A stretch of DNA of 64,000 nt from Spirosoma pollinicola (GCF_002831565.1 NZ_CP025096.1:1116001-1180000), one strand, 5' to 3'. Shown: positions 9,335 through 18,584, counted from the first letter of the stretch. The notes: generated from the letters alone by a model not told the origin. A program made the numbers and translations.

Positions 9335-11902
9335 CTAGAATGTATAGCGCAAAGTCGTGCCGTATGTTCGAGGGTCACCAAGCACGGCTGCATACTGACC
9401 GGCATTACCGGCGGCTGGCAGTAGCTGCTCGAAATAATTTTTATTCGTCAAATTTCGTGACCATAGCAAAATGGAGATACCATTCGATGCCCGGAATCCA
9501 ATTCGGGCGTTCACCAGCGTATAGCCGTCGATGTTCAGGTAGGCCGATGGCGACGGGCTCGACGAGAACGAGGAGCGGTAGTAACCATCAAGAGCTGCGA
9601 AGAACCGGCCATCCAGGCTTAACAACTTCCCGGCACCGGACACCTCGCCCCCTAAGGAACCTGCCCATTTGGAAATGCCGGGCAGAGCACCCCCCGAAAT
9701 GTCCTTAAAGGCTGATTCTCCGCCGGTTTCTTCGAGCGGGACGGGTGCGTTTTTGAAGGAGACATAGTTGCCATCGGTATAGGTAACGGCTCCATTGAAC
9801 GAGAAGTTATTACCAACTCGAATGTTTCCGTCGAGCTCAACGCCGGTAACACGAACCTTCTCGGCATTGGCCAGATACCCTCTGTTTACGCCCACTTCGG
9901 CGGTTTGAACCTGCGTCTGATAATCTTTGATATCCGTGTTGAATACCGTCACATTAAAGGTGGAGCCTGGAGTTGGTCTGGTTTTTACACCAAGTTCGTA
10001 GTGGGTTACGTATTCAGGTTTCACTTTGGCCAGATCAATTAACGTCACCCCGTTTGCCGTAGGAAGCCCGCCCAGGTTGACACCAATCGGCTTATAGCTA
10101 TTGGCATAGGTTGCGTAGGCATTCAGTTTCTTACTGGCTTTGTAAGCCAGGGTCACTTGCCCCGAGAAGTTGTTGTCCTCTACCCCAAACGCGAAAGCCT
10201 GATTTGTATAAAGCCCGTTCTTCAACGCGATCAGGGCAGGGTCAGTCGTTTGTAGACCACCGTAGGTTTCGCGTTTGTAGTCTACATCCTTCTTGTCGTA
10301 GTTAAACCGAAGCCCCGGTAGCAAATGCCACTTATCGCTGATAGACCAGTCAAGCTGACCAAATACAGCCGCACCAAAGGTCTTGAGCCTCGATGTTGTT
10401 CTTGTGCCAAAGCCATCAAAAAGGCCGGGGGTTTTCCATAGGGCACTGGTCGAACTTTGGGCAAACCGCCATTGAGCAGAACCCGATTCTTCCGTTTGAA
10501 CAGGATCTGATGTTAAGTCCTGGTCGATAAGGAAAACCCCGGCAACGCCACTCAACCGTGACGAAAACTGTCCTGCATACCGAATTTCCTGTGTCCATTG
10601 CTTATGCCGCGAATTGCCCGCCGATTTAGTTAGCGCAGGCAGCCCCGTAAAGTCTCTGTCATTCGATGGGTCCCAGACCCAGTAACGCCAGGCTGAGGTC
10701 GACGTTAGTGTACCTCTTCCAATTTTTGCATCAACATTTACCGAAATACCGCCGAGGTCATTGTTGGCACGCAGGGGCGTATCGACATCGGTAACGCGGT
10801 CGAATGGATTCGTCGTTGGTAATTTATAGCCAAGATCGGTTATGATCGCATTGAACTGACGGTAGGCCGCCCGTTTCGTCGTGACAACCCCTGCTACCAC
10901 AGTGGCATACCCATCGGGCCGTTGGCGCGAATTATCGCCTGTTATGGTAATCGCAACCTTTTCGGATGGCTTATACAACAATTGAGCTCTGTACCCCAGA
11001 TTATTCAGAGTATTTGTGGGTTTCAGCGTAGTCGTGTTGTAGATGGTTCCATCGCGTTGCGTGCTGGAAAACGACACCCTGGCAGCAAGCTTACTGCTCA
11101 ATGGGCCGGTTATCGACGCTTTAGCCTGCATGTAATTATAATTCCCGTAGCTTGTTTCAAAGGTAGCGCCGGTCTGAAAGCTAGGGGCGCGTGTCGTAAT
11201 GTTAAAGGCACCGGCAGTGGTATTCTTGCCAAAAAGTGTTCCCTGAGGGCCACGCAATACTTCAACCTGCTCAATATCGACGAAATCAAGTGCCGTTGCT
11301 GCCGGACGAGCAAAGTACACACCGTCTACATAAAAGCCTACGCCGGGGTCAATACCGTCGTTGGTAAGCCCGAAACTCGAACCCAGCCCCCGAATGTTAA
11401 GCGTTGTGTTCCGGGCGTTAGAGGCATAGAGTTGCACACTGGGAACCAGTTCCTTCAGTCGGTTTACGTTGAAGGCTCCGGCATCTTCAGCACGGACACC
11501 GCTTATCACCGAGATCGGAATAGGTACATCCTGCGCCGATTCCTGACGACGTCGGGACGTGATAACTACGTCGGCTAATTGATTGCTGCCTTCTTCGAGT
11601 TTGATCTCTACATTGTCATTGCTTAAAACAACTTCCTGAGTCTGGTAACCTAAGTAAGAAACGACAACAACAAAAGGGAGTTTCTGGCCGGTGAGCAATG
11701 TAAACTGACCATTTAGATTGGTTGCTCCCCCGTTTGTCGTTCCTTTAATAACCACCGTTGCGCCAATCAGGCTTTTTTCGGTGCGGGCATCAATTACTTT
11801 TCCGGTGATCGTTGCATTGATGACAGGGGCATTTTGAGCGGATAGAAACAGGGGCATTAAAATGGCCCCAATAAGAAAAGCGGACTTTAAAATTCGTTTC
11901 AT
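9335..11902 (-). CDS. TonB-dependent receptor
   Basis: Starting at ATG 11902 (MKRILKSAFLIGAILMPLFLSAQ) the protein is 855 residues with a signal peptide. It has a carboxypeptidase-regulatory-like domain (about 30-110: GKVIDARTEKSLIGATVVIKGT) and a plug with the classical VEVLRGPQGTLFGKNTTAGAFNITTRAP signature (about 200-230). The 22-strand barrel ends in the terminal aromatic signature YGTTLRYTF, needed for BAM-dependent insertion. The plug resembles siderophore-type receptors more than SusC, but the substrate is unknown. It is on the same strand as the neighbouring receptor, 208 bp away with a hairpin between, so the two may be separately expressed. A palindrome sits in its promoter region. 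Confidence 0.9.
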   Translation of the reverse strand: MKRILKSAFLIGAILMPLFLSAQNAPVINATITGKVIDARTEKSLIGATVVIKGTTNGGATNLNGQFTLLTGQKLPFVVVVSYLGYQTQEVVLSNDNVEIKLEEGSNQLADVVITSRRRQESAQDVPIPISVISGVRAEDAGAFNVNRLKELVPSVQLYASNARNTTLNIRGLGSSFGLTNDGIDPGVGFYVDGVYFARPAATALDFVDIEQVEVLRGPQGTLFGKNTTAGAFNITTRAPSFQTGATFETSYGNYNYMQAKASITGPLSSKLAARVSFSSTQRDGTIYNTTTLKPTNTLNNLGYRAQLLYKPSEKVAITITGDNSRQRPDGYATVVAGVVTTKRAAYRQFNAIITDLGYKLPTTNPFDRVTDVDTPLRANNDLGGISVNVDAKIGRGTLTSTSAWRYWVWDPSNDRDFTGLPALTKSAGNSRHKQWTQEIRYAGQFSSRLSGVAGVFLIDQDLTSDPVQTEESGSAQWRFAQSSTSALWKTPGLFDGFGTRTTSRLKTFGAAVFGQLDWSISDKWHLLPGLRFNYDKKDVDYKRETYGGLQTTDPALIALKNGLYTNQAFAFGVEDNNFSGQVTLAYKASKKLNAYATYANSYKPIGVNLGGLPTANGVTLIDLAKVKPEYVTHYELGVKTRPTPGSTFNVTVFNTDIKDYQTQVQTAEVGVNRGYLANAEKVRVTGVELDGNIRVGNNFSFNGAVTYTDGNYVSFKNAPVPLEETGGESAFKDISGGALPGISKWAGSLGGEVSGAGKLLSLDGRFFAALDGYYRSSFSSSPSPSAYLNIDGYTLVNARIGFRASNGISILLWSRNLTNKNYFEQLLPAAGNAGQYAAVLGDPRTYGTTLRYTF

Positions 11903-11924
11903 TGTCAATTTTGTTTGATACTAC

Positions 11925-11944
11925 TTGTGATGCACACATCACAA
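11925..11944. promoter_or_regulatory. Palindromic operator candidate upstream of receptor gene
   Basis: TTGTGATG-CACA-CATCACAA is a perfect 8-4-8 inverted repeat 23-42 bp upstream of the receptor ATG. It abuts a TATTTTG element resembling the -7 box on the minus strand. The half-site TGTGA/TCACA recalls Crp/Fnr sites but with 8 rather than 6 central bases. Confidence 0.5.
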
Positions 11945-12278
11945 AATACACCCGGCTCTATCTGGCTAAATCTAGGCTCTGTGCGTATTTTTTTGGTCTG
12001 ATTCAGTCGTATTAATAAGCCAGATTAGCTGGTGAAATGAGGTTGTTTTTGTATTCTCCCTATTCTCCCGGTTGTAGATAGACTATTAGTACTTATAGTC
12101 TATTGATCTAATAGATTATGCAAAGCAGCGGTTTCCTGACTTCACTTCCAAATAATAATTTGTGATTTCGGACTACTTGGATAATTATCTTTATTAAAAT
12201 ATAATTAATATGAGAAAAGTATAAGATAATTGATAAATGAAGGATTGTAAATAAATATTTCCTGTAGACATAAAAAAT
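11945..12278. other. AT-rich gene-free stretch
   Basis: This interval between the receptor promoter and the terminator of the 12338-13039 gene is AT-rich and holds no convincing coding frame. A 60-codon frame on the minus strand is composed mainly of I, L, Y and K from AT-rich DNA and runs into the terminator. No repeat or promoter beyond the neighbouring operator was recognised. Confidence 0.5.
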
Positions 12279-12307
12279 CCGGTTAGCCATGATGAATAGC
12301 TAACCGG
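12279..12307 (-). terminator. Intrinsic terminator
   Basis: A perfect 9-bp stem CCGGTTAGC / GCTAACCGG has an 11-base loop. On the minus strand it is followed by a T-run (complement of TAAAAAA at 12271-12277). It lies about 30 bp beyond the stop of the gene at 12338-13039. Confidence 0.85.
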
Positions 12308-12337
12308 AGAAAAAAGCGATAATAAGCTATAGCTATT

Positions 12338-13039
12338 TTAGGCCGCCCGGCTACTTTGCGGACGACGGAGTATGGTCGAGCGTAAGGGCTGTGCCGGGTT
12401 ACGGGCTTCTTCAATAACCTGTTCCGATACCATACCTAAATGATTGGCGCGTTTCAGAACATAATCGAACGGAAGGTTAAAGTAGTTTGATACTTCGCTG
12501 CGGAAGCTGTCCGGGAATCGCGACAAACGCAGCCCGAAGAACTTACGCACCTCGGCTTCGGGCAACATAGCGGCCAGCGCTACCCGTTCTGCTTCGACAA
12601 GCAACTGGTTCCGAACAGGGTAGAGGTGTTCCAGACCTATCGAGGCTGCCAGAATATTCAGGAACAGATTTTTGTACATGGCCGACAGTTCTGCTGGTAA
12701 AATAATCCAGCCCTGTTCCCGAAACTTGGACGAAAAACCGGTTAGACCTTTCTCTCCGCGAATTTCGCCAGCGATGAGCTCGTTCGGGAAACGCAGTTGG
12801 TTCGCTTCTGTGTTGGCATCTATTTTCTGAAGACGGAAAACGATGGCTTCTACAGGGCTTTTCGTAAATAACAGGTCAGCGGGTATAGCGCGGGTATTTT
12901 CCCACTGATCGGTCATACGCATAAACAGACTTTCGTTGACGGGCAGGTTTTCGGCATTGCCCAAACTGATGAGCATTTGGCGAAAAGCCGCCAGAAAATC
13001 AATCTGGAGCTGATTCGGATTTGATCGTCCTTTTTTCAT
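12338..13039 (-). CDS. Hypothetical protein, possibly a degenerate ImmA/IrrE-like domain
   Basis: The 233-residue soluble protein has no signal peptide. Residues about 145-215 (LLVEAERVALAAMLPEAEVRKFFG, then FNLPFDYVLKRANHLGM) follow the layout of the C-terminal half of ImmA/IrrE (M78) peptidases, where an E..A..FAxxLLxP stretch precedes a helix that recognises winged-helix partners. The zinc motif HExxH that should come just before it is absent: the corresponding segment reads NILAASIGLEHLYPVRN. It could be a non-catalytic relative or an unrelated fold with a chance resemblance. It starts with basic MKKGRSNPNQ, is monocistronic and has its own terminator. I do not recognise a specific family. 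Confidence 0.7.
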   Translation of the reverse strand: MKKGRSNPNQLQIDFLAAFRQMLISLGNAENLPVNESLFMRMTDQWENTRAIPADLLFTKSPVEAIVFRLQKIDANTEANQLRFPNELIAGEIRGEKGLTGFSSKFREQGWIILPAELSAMYKNLFLNILAASIGLEHLYPVRNQLLVEAERVALAAMLPEAEVRKFFGLRLSRFPDSFRSEVSNYFNLPFDYVLKRANHLGMVSEQVIEEARNPAQPLRSTILRRPQSSRAA

Positions 13040-13173
13040 TCGGATTGAGGTGCCAGATGTTGGTTTTTAAACCACTTTCCAGCTCATTAGTATGGTTGTT
13101 TGTTGGAAAATTGGGGAAGTAAATATACGTAATAAGCCGCTGATTACAAAGGCGTAACGTAAAGATAATCCGG

Positions 13174-13297
13174 GGTAATTTTCTGTAGCGTGGCATGTAG
13201 CCTGGCGTGGTACTCCGGGCAGACGAAGACTAATTTTGCGGGACCTTGTTAGCCTTCGGCTACCCGCAGTACCACGCTAGGCTACTTGAAAATTACC
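13174..13297. repeat. Long imperfect palindrome (MITE/REP-like)
   Basis: The left arm (13174 to about 13232) and right arm (13249-13297) share GGTAATTTTC at the tip and GTAGCCTGGCGTGGTACT followed by CGGG at the core. They differ by a 13-14 base insertion in the left arm, and the loop is about 16 bases. The right arm reaches past the first in-frame start of the amidase frame, so it is not part of that gene. Confidence 0.75.
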
Positions 13298-13441
13298 ATC
13301 TACAGCCACCAATACATCCCTCAACTAAATTCTGTATCTCAGTGTCTATACGAAACAAATACAAATCAAATACCGCTTCGTTGGCTTAATACTGTCAGGA
13401 AAGTTTATTTTTACCCTACGTTTACACTTCTTGCAATCTGT

Positions 13442-15034
13442 ATGCAATCTCGTAGCCACCTCAGTCAATGTTTACGTATCTGTACGCTTCTAGTCTTTCT
13501 TAGTCTGGGTTTGCTGTCAACCGCTCCGGCGCAGCCACAACCGAACGTAAAATTCGCCAGTAAATTTGACTTACTCGAAACGACGATCAGCGATATTCAC
13601 CGGGCTTTCCGCAACGGAAACCTGACGAGTGAGCAACTGGTTAAGGCTTATCTGGAACGTATTAAAACTTACGATCAGCCCACCAAACTCAATTCGATCA
13701 TTCTTGTAAATCCGGAAGCTATCGCTACCGCTCGTGCGCTGGATGCTGAGTTTAAGAAAACCGGTAAACTGCGGCCTCTGCACGGGATTCCGGTTATCGT
13801 AAAAGACAACTACAATACAAAAGGGCTACAAACGACGGGGGGCTCTGTTGCCCTGAAAGGCTTTGCGCCAACCGAAGATGCCGGGCAGGTAAAGAAACTG
13901 CGCGAAGCCGGGGCCATTATTCTGGCGAAGGCCAACATGGCAGAATGGGCTTTTACGCCCATGCATTCGCAGAGTTCAATACTGGGCGAAACGCTCAACC
14001 CCTATAATCTGGCGTATGTACCCGCCGGGTCGAGTGGAGGGACGGCGGCAGCGGTGGCAGCTAACTTCGGCACGATTGGGCTGGGTTCCGATACGGGTAA
14101 TTCTATTCGGGGGCCATCGTCCCATAATGCGCTGGTGGGTCTGCGGACGTCGCTGGGGCTGGTGAGTCGGTATGGTATTATTCCATTGTTTACCCGTAAT
14201 GATGTGGGCGGACCGATGTGCCGTACGGTGGAAGATGCCGTCAGGATACTGGATGTTACGGCCGGATACGACCCCAAAGACCCGATTACCAAAAACAGTC
14301 AAGGCAAAGTGCCGGAAAATTACACACAGTTTTTACGGAAAGATGGTTTGAAAGGAGCTCGGATCGGCGTCATGCGTCAATTGAGCGATAAGAACATTCA
14401 CCCTGAAATTAAACAGCTCTTCGATCAGGCGCTGGCCGATATGGCTCGGGCGGGGGCCGAAATTATTGACGTAACTATTCCTGAGTTCGATTCGCTGCGG
14501 GCCAATCAGTCGTGTGCCGAGTTCAGAACCGACATTGAAAACTACTTACAGACCTTCGTGAAGCGGGATACTCTGAAAACGCTGGAAGATATTATACGCA
14601 TTGGCGGCTATTCGGACATTGTGCGCGACCGGCTGACCTATCAGCAATCGCACTCAGGTCGCGCGCGGCACCCCGAAATTCCCTGTGGCGATCCCTTTAC
14701 CGATCCATTGCGAATTGCCTACCGGAAAGGTGTCGAAGCCGAAATGAACCGGCTCAAGGTCGATGCACTAGTGTACCCAACCTGGAATTACCCGCCCGCG
14801 CTGGTCGGCGATGCAAAAGGCTACAAAGGTGATAATAGTCAATTAGTGGCCCCGGCTACCGGCCAGCCTGCGTTTACGATTCCTATGGGCTATACCACCG
14901 GCGATTTGCCGGCCGGTATCCAGTTCCTGGGCCGTATTTTTGACGAGCCGACCCTCATTCGCATAGCGTATGCCTATGAACAGCAAACCCACCATCGAAT
15001 GGCACCCAAACGGTTTGGGGCTATCGGTAACTAA
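13442..15034 (+). CDS. Secreted amidase (amidase signature family)
   Basis: The 530-residue enzyme starts at ATG 13442 and has a signal peptide ending near STAPAQP. The Ser-Ser-Lys triad is visible: Lys121 (VIVKDNYNT), cis-Ser197 (AGSSGGTAAA) and nucleophile Ser221 (SDTGNSIRGP). It should hydrolyse amide bonds of small molecules or peptides in the periplasm, and homologues are often annotated as GatA-like, but the signal peptide argues against tRNA amidation. An upstream ATG at 13286 would add 52 residues translated from the palindromic repeat and is rejected. The penicillin-acylase-like gene 30 bp downstream on the same strand suggests a two-gene unit for extracytoplasmic amide hydrolysis. 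Confidence 0.92.
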   Translation: MQSRSHLSQCLRICTLLVFLSLGLLSTAPAQPQPNVKFASKFDLLETTISDIHRAFRNGNLTSEQLVKAYLERIKTYDQPTKLNSIILVNPEAIATARALDAEFKKTGKLRPLHGIPVIVKDNYNTKGLQTTGGSVALKGFAPTEDAGQVKKLREAGAIILAKANMAEWAFTPMHSQSSILGETLNPYNLAYVPAGSSGGTAAAVAANFGTIGLGSDTGNSIRGPSSHNALVGLRTSLGLVSRYGIIPLFTRNDVGGPMCRTVEDAVRILDVTAGYDPKDPITKNSQGKVPENYTQFLRKDGLKGARIGVMRQLSDKNIHPEIKQLFDQALADMARAGAEIIDVTIPEFDSLRANQSCAEFRTDIENYLQTFVKRDTLKTLEDIIRIGGYSDIVRDRLTYQQSHSGRARHPEIPCGDPFTDPLRIAYRKGVEAEMNRLKVDALVYPTWNYPPALVGDAKGYKGDNSQLVAPATGQPAFTIPMGYTTGDLPAGIQFLGRIFDEPTLIRIAYAYEQQTHHRMAPKRFGAIGN

Positions 15035-15063
15035 CATACTAACGAATCACCAATTTTCAGTCC

Positions 15064-17280
15064 ATGAATCGACCACCATTACAGCCAATTGGCCTCCTGA
15101 TTACAGTACTTGTTTTCCTGAGCGGGTATTCCCTTCAGGCTCAATCCTTCACAAAAGGCGAGATTGCCCGCTGGCAGCAAAAAGCCAAACAGGTAACCAT
15201 CACCCGCGATACCTGGGGCGTGCCGCACATCTACGGAAAAACCGATGCTGACGTGGTGTTCGGGTTACTCTTCACCCAATGCGAAGATGACTTTGGGCGG
15301 GTCGAAGAAAACTACATCACGTCCACTGGCCGACTGGCTGAAGTAGATGGTGAGTCGGCTATTTACCACGATCTGCGGGCGCGGCTATTTCTGGACACGA
15401 CACAGGCCATTGCCATTTACAAAAAGAGTCCGCTCTGGATGAAAAGCCTGCTGGATGCCTTCGCCGACGGGGCAAACTATTATCTCTACACACATTCAGA
15501 GGTAAAACCCCGGCTACTGAAACGTTTCCAGCCCTGGATGCCGCTCATGTTTAGCGAAGGCAGTATTGGCGGAAATATAAGCGTGGTTTCCACCGAACGG
15601 CTGAAAGCGTTTTACGAGCAGCGCAAATCGACATCCTATATTGACTACAGCGACCATTACGAACGCGAATCCATTGGCTCGAATGGCTTTGCCATTGCCC
15701 CTGCCAAAAGTGCGACCAAAAATGCGCTGTTGCTCATCAATCCGCACACCTCTTTTTACTTCCGCTCGGAGGTACACATGGTTAGTCAGGGGGGATTGAA
15801 TGCGTATGGGGCCGTGACCTGGGGGCAGTTTTTCATCTATCAGGGTTTCAACGAAAACTGCGGCTGGATGCACACCACCAGCTATGCCGACTCGATGGAT
15901 GAATACCTTGAAACCATTGAGAAAAAGGGAAATGCCTTATACTACAAGCACGGCAAGGACCTCAAGCCGGTTCGTACGCAGAGTGTGCATATTCCCTACA
16001 AAACGGCAAGCGGGATGCAATACAAGGATTTTACGATGTACTTCACGCAGCATGGGCCTATTGCGGGAGAGAAAGACGGAAAATGGATTGCCATCGACAT
16101 GATGAACACGCCCCTAAACGCACTCTCACAATCGTATTTGCGGACGAAAGCCACCGGCTACGACAGCTTCAAGGAGGTGATGAAACTCAACGGAAACGCA
16201 TCGAACAACACGATTTTTGCCGATAAAAATGGCACCATTGCCTATTGGCACGGCAACTTCATGCCCAAACGTGACCCCAAATTCGATTGGGAAGAACCCG
16301 TTGATGGCAGCAATCCCGAAACCGACTGGAAAGGGTTACACGCAGTCGATGAGATTGTGCAGGTGCGCAACCCGGCCAGCGGCTGGATTCAGAATTGCAA
16401 TTCAACGCCCTTCACGGTTTCTGGCAGCAGCAGCCCCGACAAGAGCAAGTACCCGACGTACATGGCGCCCGATGCGCAAAACTACCGGGGTGTCAATGCC
16501 GCCCGTGTCCTGAGCCAGAAAAACCTTTTCACACTCGACACGCTGATTGCGGCTGCCAACGACCCGCACTTAGTCGCGTTCGATGAGCTTTTGCCTCCGT
16601 TATTGACCGCTTACCAAACCGTTTCGGCCGATGCCGCGAACCAGTCGAAAGACCTGTCCGAAGCCATTGACGTGCTGAAAGCCTGGGATAAATCATACGG
16701 GAAAACGTCGGTTGGGCAAACGCTGGCTATTTTCTGGGGCGAGAAAATACAAAAGCTGGCCCGAAGCCGTGCGGCTGGCGACCAGCAAGTCAACAATCAA
16801 TTGACATTTGCTGCCTATACCATCAGCAGTACCTCGCCACAGGAAAAAGTAAAAGCGCTGGCCGATGTCCTTACCGACCTCACCCGCGACTTTGGTACCT
16901 GGAAAACGCCCTGGGGCGACATCAACCGCTACCAGCGTCTGACTGGCAAAACGCAGGAAACGTATGACGACCTGAAGCCCAGCATCCCCGTTGGTTTCAC
17001 GTCCTCGGCCTGGGGTTCGCTGGCGGCTTTTGCGGCCAAAACCTATCCCGGCACCAAAAAGCGGTACGGCAGCGTAGGCAACAGCTTCGTGGCGGTGGTT
17101 GAGTTTGGCAAGCGCGTCACAGCCCGCTCGGTGGTAACAGGTGGACAAAGCAGCCAGCCCGGCGCCAAACACTTCACCGACCAGGCTCCTTTATACTGTG
17201 AGGGTCAGTTCAAAGACGTACTCTTTTACCCCGAAGACATTCAGAAACAAGTAGAGAAAACGTACCATCCAGGGCAGTAG
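15064..17280 (+). CDS. Penicillin acylase family protein (S45 Ntn hydrolase)
   Basis: The 738-residue precursor has a signal peptide (cleavage near SLQAQ). An alpha-subunit-like segment (RDTWGVPHIYGKTDADVVFGLLF) is followed by the autocatalytic junction ESIG/SNGFAIAP, where Ser206 would become the N-terminal nucleophile of the beta chain. In the family the enzyme splits itself and hydrolyses acyl amides such as penicillins, acyl-homoserine lactones or cyclic lipopeptides. The substrate cannot be told here. Conserved beta-chain features such as the LLINPH strand and Asn sites (NGNASNN) are present. It directly follows the amidase gene (30 bp) and is likely cotranscribed with it. Confidence 0.92.
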   Translation: MNRPPLQPIGLLITVLVFLSGYSLQAQSFTKGEIARWQQKAKQVTITRDTWGVPHIYGKTDADVVFGLLFTQCEDDFGRVEENYITSTGRLAEVDGESAIYHDLRARLFLDTTQAIAIYKKSPLWMKSLLDAFADGANYYLYTHSEVKPRLLKRFQPWMPLMFSEGSIGGNISVVSTERLKAFYEQRKSTSYIDYSDHYERESIGSNGFAIAPAKSATKNALLLINPHTSFYFRSEVHMVSQGGLNAYGAVTWGQFFIYQGFNENCGWMHTTSYADSMDEYLETIEKKGNALYYKHGKDLKPVRTQSVHIPYKTASGMQYKDFTMYFTQHGPIAGEKDGKWIAIDMMNTPLNALSQSYLRTKATGYDSFKEVMKLNGNASNNTIFADKNGTIAYWHGNFMPKRDPKFDWEEPVDGSNPETDWKGLHAVDEIVQVRNPASGWIQNCNSTPFTVSGSSSPDKSKYPTYMAPDAQNYRGVNAARVLSQKNLFTLDTLIAAANDPHLVAFDELLPPLLTAYQTVSADAANQSKDLSEAIDVLKAWDKSYGKTSVGQTLAIFWGEKIQKLARSRAAGDQQVNNQLTFAAYTISSTSPQEKVKALADVLTDLTRDFGTWKTPWGDINRYQRLTGKTQETYDDLKPSIPVGFTSSAWGSLAAFAAKTYPGTKKRYGSVGNSFVAVVEFGKRVTARSVVTGGQSSQPGAKHFTDQAPLYCEGQFKDVLFYPEDIQKQVEKTYHPGQ

Positions 17281-17616
17281 GGGAGGTCTTCACAAGCCGA
17301 AGCTACCGTTAAGTCATGTTGATGTAACAGAGGTTGGAAATTGCATGGGGTAATGATTCCTTTATGTCAACAATATCACCTACATCATTCTAGTAAGGAA
17401 TTCGAGGAGCTAGAAACGCTTATTAATGCATTGGCTATAGTTGTGCAGTTGCGCGTGCATATGTATGTTGGGTGCGGGTCCAAAATGTGAGTGCAAGGCA
17501 GATTACCTGTGACAGTGGAACCAGCCCGAAAGGAAAGTTTGGGTTTGTTAGGCATCTTCTCGTTGACAGTGCGAACGCTTAAGAATTATATTATTTACAA
17601 TTGCCTTTATTGTAGA
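17281..17616. other. Gene-free stretch with GTTRRRY core-like motifs
   Basis: No coding frame was found. It is AT-richer than the acylase gene before it. It carries GTTGGGT at 17467-17473, followed by GCGGGTCC, which recurs in related form (GTTGGGTGCAGTCC and GTTGAGTGCGAGTCC) after the next two genes. GTTAGGC lies at 17547-17553. A segment with CCTGTGACAG and AAGTTTGGG also recurs in the 18420-18470 region. It appears to be a diverged copy of the sequence that flanks the following two genes. Confidence 0.45.
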
Positions 17617-18246
17617 ATGACTCAGAAGCCTGAAATTTTTCCAGACCATTTTTTCCAGATCATTGATTCAGGTTGGTTTGAAGATGATGGAGGCATTGAG
17701 TTTGTCAGCTTCGAGTACACTGAAGACAGTATTACAATAGAATTTATCCTCCATTCAGGAGATGAAGAGATTGTAAATCAGAGTTGGCAGCTACAGGTCG
17801 GCAATCTCAAAGCTCATAAAATTGTGCCTGTATTTACCTCTGTCATATCCTTCCACGATGACCATTTCTTGTTGTGGGAGTTTACCGACAGGCAAACAAG
17901 TCTATACTTTACGGACAAAGCAGAAAATCCAGACAAGTTGCTAGCTGATATTTTTAGATTTCACTGTCAGTATTTTGATACGTATATCGAAATTGACAGA
18001 TACGTTAACAATTGCATGGACTTTAGTTCGCTGTGTCACTCTGATTTAGGCCTTTTTGCAACAGGCCCAAAACAGATTTTGACTGGCTATTATACATGCT
18101 TGACAAACCACAACATGAATCCTTATTTCCAATCCGACTATGAACCCGCTTATACCGATTCTACGAAGCCATTGGGCGTTCTCATATTAGGTGAATCATA
18201 CTTCATTGGTCAGGACTTTATATTGAAGCAAACTTCCAAATTGTAG
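17617..18246 (+). CDS. Hypothetical protein, possible cassette gene
   Basis: This 209-residue protein (MTQKPEIFPD...) has no signal peptide or membrane segment and is rich in acidic and aromatic residues. I recognise no family. An earlier in-frame GTG/TTG-type start at 17491 would translate repeat sequence, so ATG 17617 was chosen. The gene is visibly AT-richer than the flanking acylase. It is flanked on both sides by related repeat blocks (17440-17560 and 18250-18560) with attC-like cores, which makes acquisition as a mobile cassette plausible. It ends 63 bp before the attC-like palindrome at 18310. Confidence 0.65.
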   Translation: MTQKPEIFPDHFFQIIDSGWFEDDGGIEFVSFEYTEDSITIEFILHSGDEEIVNQSWQLQVGNLKAHKIVPVFTSVISFHDDHFLLWEFTDRQTSLYFTDKAENPDKLLADIFRFHCQYFDTYIEIDRYVNNCMDFSSLCHSDLGLFATGPKQILTGYYTCLTNHNMNPYFQSDYEPAYTDSTKPLGVLILGESYFIGQDFILKQTSKL

Positions 18247-18309
18247 GCTCTCGCTCCGCGTGGGTAGCATCCCGGTGACAGGCCGCTCGCCCCCAAAGGG
18301 AACTTTTCA

Positions 18310-18394
18310 GCCCAACCAAATGAGTGTGTAAAGGTTCAGGTACGTTTGTTCAGTTAAATAACCTGCTCATCATCAACACTCATGGTTGTTGGGT
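18310..18394 (+). repeat. attC-like imperfect palindrome
   Basis: An 85-bp site bounded by GCCCAAC (RYYYAAC type) and GTTGGGT (GTTRRRY type), which pair with each other. Inside are a short unpaired spacer and a second paired box, ATGAGTGT / ACACTCAT, with a variable centre of about 45 bases. Box order, spacer and length match integron attC recombination sites. No integrase is present in the window, so this is structure-based inference. Confidence 0.45.
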
Positions 18395-18485
18395 GCAGTC
18401 CCAAAAAATGCTTCAAAGTCAGCGTCCGTGCGACAGGTTGAACGCTCCGGTCGGGTAAGTTTGGGCTTCCATTTTCAGCTGACAG

Positions 18486-18562
18486 GGTAAACGATGAAAT
18501 TAGGTAGCTTTGGAACTCTACTAGCCAGCTCTCTGCCGACAGCAGAAACGCCATCGTTAGGC
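18486..18562 (+). repeat. Weak second attC-like site before the LOG gene
   Basis: GTTAGGC (18556-18562) fits the GTTRRRY core. The preceding CCATC together with upstream TAAACGATG (from about 18488) gives a 7-of-9 inverted match over about 77 bp. The left core deviates from RYYYAAC. It ends 22 bp before the LOG start codon, the spacing usual for a cassette gene. Confidence 0.2.
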
Positions 18563-18584
18563 AGGGCTGATAAATCTGCAGAAA

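Noticed and set aside
12108..12290. 60-codon minus-strand frame in the AT-rich gap
   Set aside because: The product is I/L/Y/K-rich because the DNA is AT-rich, and the frame runs through the terminator stem of the neighbouring gene.
18395..18450. GTGCGAC motifs resembling a group II intron 5' end
   Set aside because: GTGCGACAGG appears twice in the cassette-like block, but no intron-encoded reverse transcriptase or domain V hairpin was seen.
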